Assembly (NCBI GenBank): GCA_963575745.1
Contig: CAUYUJ010020526.1
Span: forward strand, 49,177 to 113,176
DNA length: 64,000 nt
Source: Prorocentrum cordatum
Taxonomy: Eukaryota > Sar > Dinophyceae > Prorocentrales > Prorocentraceae
Direction of reading: 5' to 3'
A program made the translations under genes and the position numbers. The notes under the pieces are model-generated. The model ran no database searches. It worked only from the letters and a program-made list of their open reading frames with translations, and was not told the origin of the DNA. Positions 53,215 through 63,732 of this stretch are shown here, in pieces (position 1 is the first letter of the stretch; every line of letters starts with the position of its first letter).

Positions 53215-53395
53215 TGCCGATGCGGATCGATGTGGAGCCCGATTTTCTCCGCGCTGGCGTCGCCGATGCACCGCCGACGTCGTCGGTGCATTGCCGATGC
53301 ATCGCTGATGCATCGGCGATGCATTGGCGATGCGGCGCGATCCTCCGACCCCATCTACCCGGACCCCATCTAGGAGGCCTCTAGATATCCATGGC
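53215..53395. repeat. Inverted copy of the 47072-47265 palindromic block
   Basis: GCATTGCCGATGC, GATGCATCGGCGATGC and TGCGGCGCGATCCTCCGACC, CCATCTAGGAGGCC mirror the block at 47.1 kb. Confidence 0.8.
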
Positions 53396-53554
53396 CGATC
53401 CACGATTCAAGTTCCGTCCGCTTCCAGACCCCGGGACTCCGAGCAGTCCGCGCCGGAGCTTTTTGTGCGTCGGCGGCGAGGCAGGGGAAGGCTGCGCTAG
53501 CTGAAAGGCCTAAACGGGGATGCCATTATGGCGAATTGTGCCACCATGCAAGAG

Positions 53555-53605
53555 GATGAGAAGGAGGAGGAGGAGGAGGAGGAGGAGGAGGAGGAGGAGG
53601 AGGAC
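53555..53605. repeat. (GGA)n microsatellite
   Basis: About 15 GGA units. Confidence 0.95.
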
Positions 53606-53740
53606 GAGGGCGCGGTCCGCGCTGGAGCACACCCTAGCAGAGCGTGCTGGGCCGCGCGGGGGCGGCCGCGGCGACCGACACGGCTCGCCCTCCGTGCCCC
53701 GCCGGCGCCTGCGCGCTCGCTGCTGCTTGCCCATTTCTAG

Positions 53741-54392
53741 GTCGGGCATGTCCCTCTACAGGAGGAGTTCAAACTATACCAGAGATGAGACCCAGCCGGT
53801 GGACGGTTTGAAAATTCTCGTGATCTGGGTATTGAGATCGGCTGTGAGATCGGTGGTGAGATCGATGGTGGGACCGATCGTGAAGGCCATAATAAGGTCG
53901 ATCATGAGACCGATGGTGAAGTCGATTCAGTGAGACCGATGGTGAGATCGATTGTGAGATCGCTCGTGCGATCCATAGTGAGATCGATTGTGAGATCGGT
54001 AGTATAGTGATACCGACTGTGAGATCGATAGTGAAATCGATAGAGAGGTGGGCAATGATATCGATGGTGAGACCGATCGACAAAGAGATCGACCAAGATC
54101 TTGGGAATCCTGAAACCCGGGAACACCGCCGCCCACCGAAATTGCCCTGCAACCAGCAGCTTGGAATCCGGGAACCAGGAACCAGGAACCGGGAAACCCG
54201 GCCGCCTACCGAAATCGGCCCGGAAATTTCGCCAAATCTTTCAATCTCCGCTAGGACCCCTTTAGTGCAAACACTGATTGGGGAAAATAGTAAGACAATG
54301 CTCTGGGGACGATTTTTTTGATGATGTTCAGACTTTAGTTTGATTTTTCCTCGAAGATCAGCATGGAGGAGGACATGCCCGACCTAAGCCTA
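53741..54392. mobile_element. Introner-like element 5 with a GATCG minisatellite inside
   Basis: Left end TAGGTCGGGCATGTCCCTCT, ACAGGAGGAG. Right end AGCATGGAGGAGGACATGCC, CGACCTAAG. The ends form TIRs of about 20 bp. Most of the 650-bp interior (53815-54100) is degenerate GTGAGATCGAT/GTGAGACCGAT units of about 12-24 bp. Confidence 0.75.
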
Positions 54393-54445
54393 CTTCTTCT
54401 TTCCTCTCCAACTTCGAAGAACAAAAGCGGCAGAAACATCATTTC

Positions 54446-54575
54446 ATGGAGCTCCGCGCGGATTTCTTGGCTCGGCCCTGGGCCCCGCTGGCGGCGCCTC
54501 TGGCGCCGCCCCTGGCGCGCTCCGCACTCCATGGAAGGGGCGTCCAGCGCTGATAAATCTGCGCGGAGCTCCAAT
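54446..54575. repeat. Second hairpin related to 48125-48264
   Basis: TGGAGCTCCGCGCGGATTTC pairs with ATCTGCGCGGAGCTCCA; the centre is CTGGCGGCGCCTCTGGCGCC. It lies 54 bases after the end of element 5; the first hairpin lies about 100 bases after the end of element 3. Confidence 0.8.
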
Positions 54576-54824
54576 GGTTTGTGTGCGTGCCGTTGTGTGT
54601 TCTTCTATGACTTCGCACCAGCCCACCTCAACCTGGTCGCCGTTGGGCCTCCCAATCTCCAGCGGGGGGACTTCCAGGAGCATCGAGAAAATAGCGTGAA
54701 GCCCTCGCACCCCCCAGCCCAGGCTTGCTTTGACGAATTTCTGGGAAGCTGGCTCATCTTTCTTAACTGACAGTTCTATTGCTCATATCGGAGAGGCCTT
54801 GCGGTCGGTGCCGCCGACCCTGAA

Positions 54825-55200
54825 CGACGACGACGACGACGACGGCGGGGGCGGCGGCGGCGGCGGCGACGACGACGACAACGACGACGGCGGCGACGAC
54901 GACGACAACGGTGGCTTTCCTTTCAAAGGCCTGCCCCGGTGGGCCCTCCCGGACCGAGCCTCTGGAGGCCTGCCGCGCTGCTCTTCGCGCGCCCCCGCCC
55001 TTCTGCATGTGCCGCGGCCCACACGCTGGGCCTCGGAGGGGCCCTCCTCCTCCTCCTCCTCCTCCTCCTCCTCCTCCTCCTCCTCCTCCTCCTCCTCCTC
55101 CTCTCCTTCTCATCGTCGTCCTCCTCCTCCTCCTCGTCCCTCTGCTCCTCCTCCTGCTCCTCCTCCTCCTCGTCCTCCTCCTCCTCCTCCTCCTTCATCT
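54825..55200. repeat. (GAC)n/(GGC)n then (CCT)n arrays
   Basis: GACGACGAC and GGCGGCGGC at 54825-54910; CTCCTCCTC at 55040-55200. Confidence 0.92.
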
Positions 55201-55294
55201 TCCCGACGGCATCGAAGCACGAAGGCTGCAGCGAGGCAATGAATTAAGAGGAGGAGGAGGAGGAGGAAGAGGAGGATGAGTAGGAGGAAGAAAT

Positions 55295-55490
55295 GGGTAC
55301 TGCGAGGGTTGGTTATGTGCCGCGCACACCCGGCGCCCTTCCCATTACTGCGAGATTTGATTAGGTGCCGCGCACACCCGGGTGACAAGTACCGCCCTCC
55401 ACTCTTCCTGCCCCCTTCACCAAACTGTCCCTTATCACCCGCGTTCATGGTGCTGTAAGAGTTGATTAGGTTCTGCGACACCGCGCCGCT
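55295..55490. repeat. Three degenerate units with GTGCCGCGCACACCCGG
   Basis: TACTGCGAGRGTTGRTTAKG, TGCCGCGCACACCCGG at 55298, 55358 and, more decayed, 55450. Confidence 0.65.
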
Positions 55491-56424
55491 TTCCCCATCA
55501 AGAGAAAACTAGCAAGGATACTCGTGAAACATGAGCTGGCGCCGCAATGGATACCAGCGCGGCCGCGGCAGTCGAAACACTGGCCGCGGGTAGTTTCTTG
55601 CCCCCGCCCTTGCCCCATACCCCCTTGCTCTGCTAACTCCACACCCCTCCAGACCCCCACAGACAGGCGCGACGACTCGAGCGAGCGCGCGCCCAGCCAA
55701 GAAGGGAGGGGATGGGGAGGGATAATTGAAGCCAGGAGATCAGATGGAAGTAGAGGGGTGCGAGATCCTCCCTCGTAGCAGCGCCGTCGCATGAAGAAGG
55801 CCCCCCCGGCCGCCTCCGGAAGCCGAGGCCTGGCAGCTTGGAACAGCTGCGCCGCTGTAGAAGCGCTCGCTGGCAGCTCCGTGCGGGCTGCTGCTTGTGC
55901 TGTCCCTGTGGGAGCAGCGCCCCCCTCGCGGGAGGCTGGACAGAGCCCGGCGAAACGAGGGCTGACCGACCAGTAAGAGCTGGGTGGGTTCGACGGCGGT
56001 CGCCGCGAACTCGCACTGATCGACCCAGACAAAATCCAAGCTAACGCTGGGGTCTTGCCTGCCCAGGGCGCACAGATGAACTGTCTCTGGCAGAAACCAG
56101 CTGGAGGGGGCCAGAGGGTCCGAAGGAGGCGCGGGGTGTGCAAAAATGCAGGCCGCTCGAAAAATATAGCGGGCATACATGAAAGTCAGACTCGATCTGT
56201 AAAGCGCGTTGCCCAGGTCGAGTTGTTTCCGCTCAGCCGCGGAGCTCGTGGGGCCCCCCCAGGCATTACTGATGGATCTAACAGGGCGGGGGCCGCTCTG
56301 ACTTCTTAGAAAACAGGGCCGAGCTGCCCGAGCCGTCGGCCGATCGGCAGAGCTGGCCACCGACCTGGTCGCGGGGTAGGCGGTCCCTAGTTTAGATAGA
56401 GCGCGCTCGTGGGGCCCGATAGAC
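55491..56424. other. No gene seen
   Basis: GC-rich mixed sequence; open frames on both strands without motifs. Confidence 0.4.
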
Positions 56425-56935
56425 TAAAAGGGGGGCCCCAGCTTGAAGCTACCCCCCTTCCCCCCTTCCTTGCTAAAGGGGGGGGGGGGCTTCGGAAGCC
56501 CCCCCCCCCTCCCCCCTTTTTCGTGGTCCGGGAAAGGGGGGGGGGCTTCCAAGCTACCCCCCCCTCCCTCCCTTTAATTGAGCCGGGGTGAGCCACCCCC
56601 CCTTTGAAAGGGGGGGGGGCTTCGGAAGCTACCCCCCCCCTCCCTTTTCGTGGCCGGAAAGGGGGGGGCTTCCAAGCTACCCCCCCTCCCTCCTTTTAAT
56701 GGAGCTGGGGTGAGCCACCCCCCCCTTTGAAAGGGGCTACCCCCCCCCTCCCTTTTCGTGGCCGGAAAGGGGGGGGCTTCCAAGCTACCCCCCCTCCCTC
56801 CTTTTAATGGAGCTGGGGTGAGCCACCCCCCCCTTTGAAAGGGGGGGGAGGGCTCTTTGGAAGCTCCCCCCCTTCTCCCTCCCTTGGTGCAAAAGGGGGG
56901 GAGGGGGGGCTTGAAGCCCCCGCCCCCTCTCCTCT
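56425..56935. repeat. G-run/C-run hairpin array, block 1
   Basis: Units of the form G7-9, CTTCCAAGCTACC, C7-9, with CTTTGAAAGG or TTTTCGTGGCCGG between. A long unit of about 120 bp is tandemly repeated (for example 56640-56740 and 56740-56850). Related blocks lie at 58520-59040 and 63240-63690. Confidence 0.85.
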
Positions 56936-57009
56936 TTTGGCCGTACCAGCTCCCGGAGCCATCGCCCTCCCTTTCGCTTCCATGTATTCCCGCCCCTGTC
57001 CCTCCTCTT

Positions 57010-57066
57010 CTTCCTTTTGCCTCCTCCTCTTCCTCGTCCTCCTCATCCTCATCATCGTCATCATCG

Positions 57067-57117
<51 letters not shown>

Positions 57118-57460
57118 CCATCACCACCACCATCATCATCATCATCATCATCATCATCGTATTCGTACTCCCCCGCGGGTCCTTCCGTTCCGTTCCTCCT
57201 CCTCCTCCTCGGTTTTCTCCTCCTCCTCCATTTTTCCCGCCTCCTCCTCCTCCTCCTCATCATCATCATCATCATCATCATCCTCATCCTCATCCTCATC
57301 CTCATCCTCTTCCTTCTCCTCCTCCTCCTCCTCGTGATTCTCCTCCTCCGTTTCCCCATCCTCCTCCTCCTCCTCCTCCTCCTCCTCCTCCTCCTCCTCC
57401 TCCTCCTCCTCCTCCTCCTCCTCCTCCTCCTCCTCCGCCTCCCCCATCCTCCGCCTCCTC
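57010..57460. repeat. (CCT)n and (CAT)n arrays
   Basis: CCTCTTCCT, then ATCATC at 57045-57160, CCTCATC units at 57270-57310 and pure CCT to 57440. Confidence 0.93.
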
Positions 57461-57659
57461 CTCCCCCAGCTGGCCGCCGTCTTACACGAACACTGCCAAA
57501 CCCGACGGGCTGGCGTTTTCCGAATTACACTTCGTGCAACTTTCGGGGGGGATCGTATTTTTCCCAACCCTCCTTGGTTGGGTATTCGTTTTGAATAGAG
57601 CAGTGTGGTCTCCACTTCCTCCTTCCCGTCCCGTCTCCCTCTTGCCTCCTCCTGTCTTG

Positions 57660-57885
57660 CTTGCGGGGGGCTGCGATCTGTGAAACTGTCGCCACTTTCG
57701 AGGCTTGCTGGGGGGCCCAGCACAGTGACGCCACGGGCGGACCCAAATTAGACCTCGCCATCCCTGGGGGGCTGCGATCTGTGGAACTGTCGCCACTTTC
57801 GAGGCCTGCTGGGGGGCCCAGCACAGTGACGCCACGCGCGGACCCAAATTAGACCTCGCCATCCCTGGGGGGCTGCGATCTGAGA
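57660..57885. repeat. 101-bp satellite, copy A (about 2 units)
   Basis: Unit GGGGGGCTGCGATCTGTGAA, ACTGTCGCCACTTTCGAGGC, CTGCTGGGGGGCCCAGCACA, GTGACGCCACGGGCGGACCC, AAATTAGACCTCGCCATCCC. Confidence 0.93.
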
Positions 57886-58134
57886 TCCCCGCTTTCGAAG
57901 TGGCTAGGGTTGCTCAGGGATTGCAACTAATCAGCTGTATCTAGTCCTTGTCCTGAAGCCAGTTTCCTGCGAGTCTCCCGAATTCCGTCTGCAGACATAT
58001 GTCACCCTCGCTCCGTCATCGCCCCCCTTATAAAGTGTCCTAAACTATTTGCGCCCCGCGTTTGCGCAGGGGTTGGGTACGTCGCCAGGGTGATTTTTCG
58101 TTCCCGGGCGTTGGCACGGGACGAGTTGAATGAT

Positions 58135-58260
58135 ACACTTGCGTTGCAATCGATTGCAATCCATTGGATTGCAAACGATTCGATTGCAATCCATTGGATT
58201 GCAATCGATTGGATTGCAATCGGTTGAATTGCAATCTATTCAATCAATTGGATTGCAGGG
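58135..58260. repeat. GATTGCAATC palindromic repeat, copy A
   Basis: GATTGCAATCCATTGGATTG-type units; each 10-mer GATTGCAATC and the CGATCG/CCATTGG linkers are self-complementary. Related GATCGTCGATCG words lie at about 58415-58450. Confidence 0.9.
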
Positions 58261-58519
58261 GAGGGACAGGACGGAAGGGAGGGAGGGGAGGAGAGGGAGG
58301 GGAGGGAGGAGATGGAACGAAGGGTGTGGAGGGAGGGGAGGGAGCGGAGGGAGGTGGGGAGGGGGATTGCAGTGGAATGGAGTGCAATCGATTGCAAGCG
58401 ATTCGATTGGGATTTTCGATCGTCGATCGTTGATCGTCGATCGTCCATCCTCGATCGTGGATTGTTCATTTTGGATCGTCGGCGAAAGGGAGGGCGGAGG
58501 CTCCGGGGGCTGGGCGGCC

Positions 58520-59040
58520 AAAGGGGGCAAGGGGGGGGGGCAAGCTTCCAAGCCCCCCCCCCCTTTGGCACAAAGGGGGGGAGGGGGGTGGGAGCTTCCA
58601 GCAGGGCGGCTCCAAGGGAGGGGGGCGGTAGCTTAAAAAAAAAAAGGGGGGGCCCCCCCCTCCCCCTACCTTGGAAAGGGGGGTTTAGGGGGGGTGTAGC
58701 CAGGGGGACCGCGGCAAAAGGGGGTGGGAGGTGGGTAGCTTCCACGAAACCCCCCCCCCCTTTTGCCTCGTAAGGGGTCGGAGGGGGGGGGGTAGCTTCC
58801 AGCAGGGGCAGCGCCAAGGAGAGGGGTGGGGGTAGCTTAGCACCCCCCCCCTTTGGAATAGGGGGGAGGGGGGGGAGCTTCCGGGGAGGGCCGCTCAGAA
58901 GGGGAGAGGGGGGGGGGTAGCTGTTTAGCCCCCCCCCCTTGCAAAAAAAAGGGGGGGAGGGGGGGGGGTGCTTCCAACATGGGCGGCTCAAGGGAGGGGG
59001 GGGGGTAGCTTAAGCCTAGCTCCCCCTTCCCTTTGCTCGG
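58520..59040. repeat. G-run/C-run hairpin array, block 2
   Basis: GGGGGGTAGCTTCCAGCAGG, GCAAAAGGGGGG and CCCCCCCCTTTGG modules alternate. Confidence 0.85.
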
Positions 59041-59062
59041 GCCCTGCGGGCGCGCTCTCTCG

Positions 59063-61400
59063 CAGATGTGCATTCATCTGGGCCCCCTCAAGTGTGGTTG
59101 GGGCAGCTGGCTGAATGGCGAAGAGGAGTGGGACGATGAGCATGAAGCGGAGAGCACAGTGGAAGAAGGAGGAACATAAAAGCGAACAAGGTTGGGTATA
59201 GACGGGTATGGACTGTAGACACGTGTAGGAGCATGTCGCGTCGGAGGAGCAGCTGGAAGTAGCAGAAGGAGGAGGACGAGGAGGAGGAAGATTGTATTGG
59301 GGAAGCGAGCTGGTCCCCGTTGTTCCGCTGCAGGTTCGTCTGCATGATAACGATAATCGGTTGATCGTGCTGTTCGAAACATGCTGTTCGTGGAAGCCGC
59401 AGGCAATTGTGTGCAGCACGCGCGTGAACACGCGCACTCGTTCTCACAGGGGGCAACCACCTGCATTGCCAACCACTTCTAGTCGCTGTGCAGGTTGTGC
59501 AAACCGCCGGCCACAGGGCAGTGCGAATCACAGACGTACGCACGCCTCGCGGGCATGGAATGCGCACGGTGGGGCTCGAGTGCCGACGATCTTGAGAGAG
59601 CTAGCGAGAATGTTCGATGGGGGGTAAGATGAGGAAGAGGAGCAGGAGGGGGACGTGTGCAAACCCAGGATGCATCAACATGCAGCCCTTCCCTCTAAGC
59701 TACCTCTTCCCAGCCCCTTCCAGAACTCATCTTCCTTGGAGAAAGTGGAGCATTCGAAGACAACTGTCTGAGAATCTCCAATCGTGCCATATGACCGTTC
59801 CTGGGACTCCGACACTGCGAATCATCGTGATGGTTGTTTCCTGACGTCCCGAGATCGTTTCAGAACACCATTCCCGGTACTTCAACCACACGAATCTTGG
59901 AAACGTGTGCAAATGTTCAAGACGAGTACCCACGGCGCTGAGGTGACAGTCGCATTTTGAACGCGAGCTTTAACCGCAAATTGTCCAGACGAACGGGCAA
60001 GGCGTTAGGGCTCGATGCATTTGCAAAGGGCCCGTCCTCCATCTTTCAGCTGCTGCAAACTTTCAAAACGAATTAGCGCGGCGCTACGGCGAGGGCATCC
60101 TTTTTCTAACACGGCGCAAAGGCGAGGGCATCATTTCGAATGTTCCATTTCTCAGCCAATTTGTTGTGTATTGTTAAAACGGATTAGCGCGGCGCTGAAG
60201 CGAGAGCCACATCTCAAAATCGACCCGCCCTCCATCGGTAAAGCTGTTACGAATGTCAAGCTTCATGATCATCAGTGGTGAGGGCGTTTCAGGCGAAACG
60301 CCCCGCCTGCTCTACCGTCACGTCCTGGAGGAGCGACAGGAGGGAGTTAGTCATAAGGAGCCGGGAAGGAGGAAGAAGGGGGGGCACGAATATTAGCAGA
60401 TTCGATCCGGAGGCAGCGGCGTGTTCGCGCAGCCCGCGCAGATCAAGAGCGTGGCCGCCGCGTGATCTTCCCTCGATCGGTTCGTCGCGGGTGAAGGGGG
60501 GCTGGAGGTGTCGCAGAAGGGAGGTCGAGGAGGAGAACGGGGATGAGCAGGAAGAGGAAGAAAAGACAGGGAGTGGGAAGGAGTAGAATCAAGAGAAGCA
60601 GGAGGCAAGTGTGGAGGGTAGGAGGGGACGAGGAAGGACGGATGAGGCGGAGGAACGGAAGTATGCGGAGGAGGGTGGAGGGAGGGAGGGAGGAGGGAAG
60701 GCTTTGACTGCACTTGGCTCGTTGCAAGTAGCTTGAGCTGGGCGGCCGAGGTCGGCCAGGCGGCAGACAGAGCCCGCCTAGCGGGCACAACAAAGGATCT
60801 CCGCTCCTGGTCCGTCCGCAGGCAAAAGCGATTCTTCGCCATTGGACCTGCATGATGGGCGGGGGAGGTATTGGCACCGAGGGGGAGGGAGGGGGAATAA
60901 TATGAAGAGAAGGGATCGGTGCCGTGCGAGAATCACTGAGCGCGCCATCTAGGCGTTGCCCTATGCGGGCAGCGCTGATCGACCGAAGAGCAGCGAAGCT
61001 GGCCTCAGGAACGGCCACCTGGGAGCATGGCTTAGCCATGGAAATAAGCGGGAAGAGTAGGAAAAGGGCCAAAATGGCACTGCCGCGCTGTAGGGCGGCC
61101 GTGGCGGAGCGGACCAGGAGGGAGAGGCTGGCGTTGCCGCCAGGAGACTAGGAAGCCCCATCGGTAACGCACGTGACCGGAAAGGGGGCAGGTGAGAGAG
61201 CGCCTGTGCTGTGCTTGGCGTCTTGGTGTAAACGTGGTAAGAGGGGAGGGAAGAACATATGGGAGGGAGAGGGATTATCTTGCCAAGCCAAGCAACACTA
61301 GGGCGCGGTAGCTGTCCGTAGAGGTACGCACCTCTGATGGGCAGCCTTAGCCGAGAGTTACTCGGCGGGTGGGATGTGCTGCGGCGGCAACTTTGCTTGC
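59063..61400. other. No gene seen between the two duplication copies
   Basis: Mixed sequence. About 60040-60215 holds three degenerate units with ACGAATTAGCGCGGCGCT and GGCGAGGGCATC. No reading frame here shows a family motif. Confidence 0.45.
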
Positions 61401-61500
61401 NNNNNNNNNNNNNNNNNNNNNNNNNNNNNNNNNNNNNNNNNNNNNNNNNNNNNNNNNNNNNNNNNNNNNNNNNNNNNNNNNNNNNNNNNNNNNNNNNNNN
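61401..61500. other. Assembly gap (100 N)
   Basis: Exactly 100 N next to a (CTC)n array. Confidence 0.99.
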
Positions 61501-61580
61501 CCTCCTTCTCCTCCTCCTCCTCCTCCTCCTCCTCCTCCTCCTCCCCCTCCGCCTCCCCCATCCTCCGCCTCCTCCTCCCC
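61501..61580. repeat. (CTC)n microsatellite
   Basis: CTC array joining the gap to duplication copy B. Confidence 0.93.
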
Positions 61581-61775
61581 CAGCTGGCCGCCGTCTTACA
61601 CGAACACTGCCAAACCCGACGGGCTGGCGTTTCTCGAATTACATTTCGAGCAACTTTCGGGGGGGAATCGTATTTTTCCCAACCTTCCTTGTTTGGGCAT
61701 TCGTTTTGAATAGAGCAGTGGGGTCTCCACTTCCTCCTTCCCGTCCCGTCTCCCTCTTGCCTCCTCCTGTCTTGC

Positions 61776-62605
61776 CTGCGGGGGGCTGCGATCTGTGAAA
61801 CTGTCGCCACTTTCGAGGCCTGCTGGGGGGCCCAGCACAGTGACGCCACGGGCGGACCCAAATTAGACCTCGCCATCCCTGGGGGGCTGCGATCTGTGAA
61901 ACTGTCGCCACTTTCGAGGCCTGCTGGGGGGCCCAGCACAGTGGGTACCACCGCAGACTCAAATTAGACCTCGCCATCCCTGGGGGGCTGCGATCTGTGA
62001 AACTGTCGCCACTTTCGAGGCCTGCTGGGGGGCCCAGCACAGTGGGTACCACGGCAGACTCAAATGGGACCTCGCCATCCCTGGGGGGCTGCGATCTGTG
62101 AAACTGTCGCCACTTTCGAGGGCCTGCTGGGGGGCCCAGCACAGTGACGCCACGGGCGGACAAATTAGACCTCGCCATCCCTGGGGGGCTGCGATCTGTG
62201 AAACTGTCGTCACTTTCGAGGCCTGCTGGGGGGCCCAGCACAGTGGGTACCCACCGCGGACTCAAATTAGACCTCGCCATCCCTGGGGGGCTGCGATCTG
62301 TGAAACTGTCGCCACTTTCGAGGCCTGCTGGGGGGCCCAGCACAGTGACGCCACGGGCAGATTCAAATTAGACCTCGCCATCCCTGGGGGGCTGCGATCT
62401 GTGAAACTGTCGCCACTTTCGAGGCCTGCTGGGGGGCCCAGCACAGTGACGCCACGGGCGGACCCAAATTAGACCTCGCCATCCCTGGGGGGCTGCGATC
62501 TGTGAAACTGTCGCCACTTTCGAGGCCTGCTGGGGGGCCCAGCACAGTGACGCCACGCGCGGACCCAAATTAGACCTCGCCATCCCTGGGGGGCTGCGAT
62601 CTGAG
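61776..62605. repeat. 101-bp satellite, copy B (about 8 units)
   Basis: Unit starts near 61776, 61881, 61982, 62083, 62183, 62284, 62385, 62486 and 62587. Some units read GTGGGTACCACCGCAGACTC in place of GTGACGCCACGGGCGGACCC, so there are two unit types. Confidence 0.95.
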
Positions 62606-62854
62606 ATCCCCGCTTTCGAAGTGGCTAGGGTTGCTCAGGGATTGCAACTAATCAGCTTTATCTAGTCCTTGTCCTGAAGCCAGTGTCCTGCGAGTCTCCC
62701 GAATTCCGTCTGCAGACACATGTAACCCTCGCTCCGTCATCGCCCCCCTTATAAAGTGTCCTAAACTATTTGCGCCCCGCGTTTGCGCAGGGGTTGGGTA
62801 CGTCGCCAGGGTAATTTTTCGTTCCCGGGCGTTGGCACGGGACGAGTTGAATGA

Positions 62855-62982
62855 TACACTTGCGTTGCAATCGATTGCAATCCATTGGATTGCAAACGAT
62901 TCGATTGCAATCCACTGGATTGCAATCGATTGGATTGCAATCGGTTGAATTGCAATCGATTCAATCGATTGGATTGCAGGGG
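62855..62982. repeat. GATTGCAATC palindromic repeat, copy B
   Basis: Same block as 58135-58260 with a few substitutions (for example CCACTGG for CCATTGG). Confidence 0.9.
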
Positions 62983-63239
62983 AGGGACAGGACGGAAGGG
63001 AGGGAGGGGAGGAGAGGGAGGGGAGGGAGGAGATGGAACGAAGGGTGGGGAGGGAGGGGAGGGAGCGGAGGGAGGTGGGGAGGGGGATTGCAGTGGAATG
63101 GAGTGCAATCGATTGCAAGCGATTCGATTGGGATTTTCGATCGTCGATCGTTGATCGTCGATCGTCCATCCTCGATCGTGGATTGTTCATTTTGGATCGT
63201 CGGCGAAAGGGAGGGCGGAGGCTCCGGGGGCTGGGCGGC

Positions 63240-63690
63240 CAAAGGGGGCAAGGGGGGGGGGCAAGCTTCCAAGCCCCCCCCCCCTTTGGCACAAAGGGGG
63301 GGAGGGGGGTGGGAGCTTCCAGCAGGGCGGCTCCAAGGGAGGGGGGCGGTAGCTTAAGCACCCCCCCGGGGGTAGGGGGGGGTAGCTTCCGGGGCGGCCA
63401 AAGGGGGGTGGGGGGTGGGTAGCTTCCAAGCCCCCCTCCCCCTTTGCACGAAAGGGGGGGAGGGGGGGGGTAGCTTCCAGCAGGGCGGCGCCAAGGGAGG
63501 GGGGGGTAGCTTAAGCACCCCCCCCCCCTTTGGAAAGGGGGGGATGGGGGGGGTAGCTTCTGGGGAGGGCTCAAGGGGGGAGGGGGGGTAGCTGTAAGCC
63601 CCCCCCCCCTGCAAAAAAAAGGGGGGGAGGGGGGGGGGGTGCTTCCAACAAGGGCGGCTCAAGGGAGGGGGGGGTAGCTTAAGCCTAGCT
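63240..63690. repeat. G-run/C-run hairpin array, block 3
   Basis: Parallel of block 2, with modules rearranged or shortened. Confidence 0.85.
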
Positions 63691-63732
63691 CCCCCTCCCC
63701 TTTGCTCGGGCCCTGTGGGCGCGCTCTCTCCT

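Larger units (their letters stand above)
57435..59062. repeat. Segmental duplication, copy A
   Basis: From CCTCCGCCTCCCCCATCC through AGCTGGCCGCCGTCTTACAC, the 101-bp satellite, CCCCTTATAAAGTGTCCTAA, the ATTGCAATC block and the G/C-run block to GCTCGGGCCCTGCGGGCGCG. Copy B is 61543-63732. Copy A has about two satellite units; copy B about eight. Confidence 0.9.
61543..63732. repeat. Segmental duplication, copy B
   Basis: Same order of modules as 57435-59062, over 95 percent alike outside satellites and G/C runs by eye. It ends at CTCGGGCCCTGTGGGCGCGC, TCTCTC and then diverges. Confidence 0.9.
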
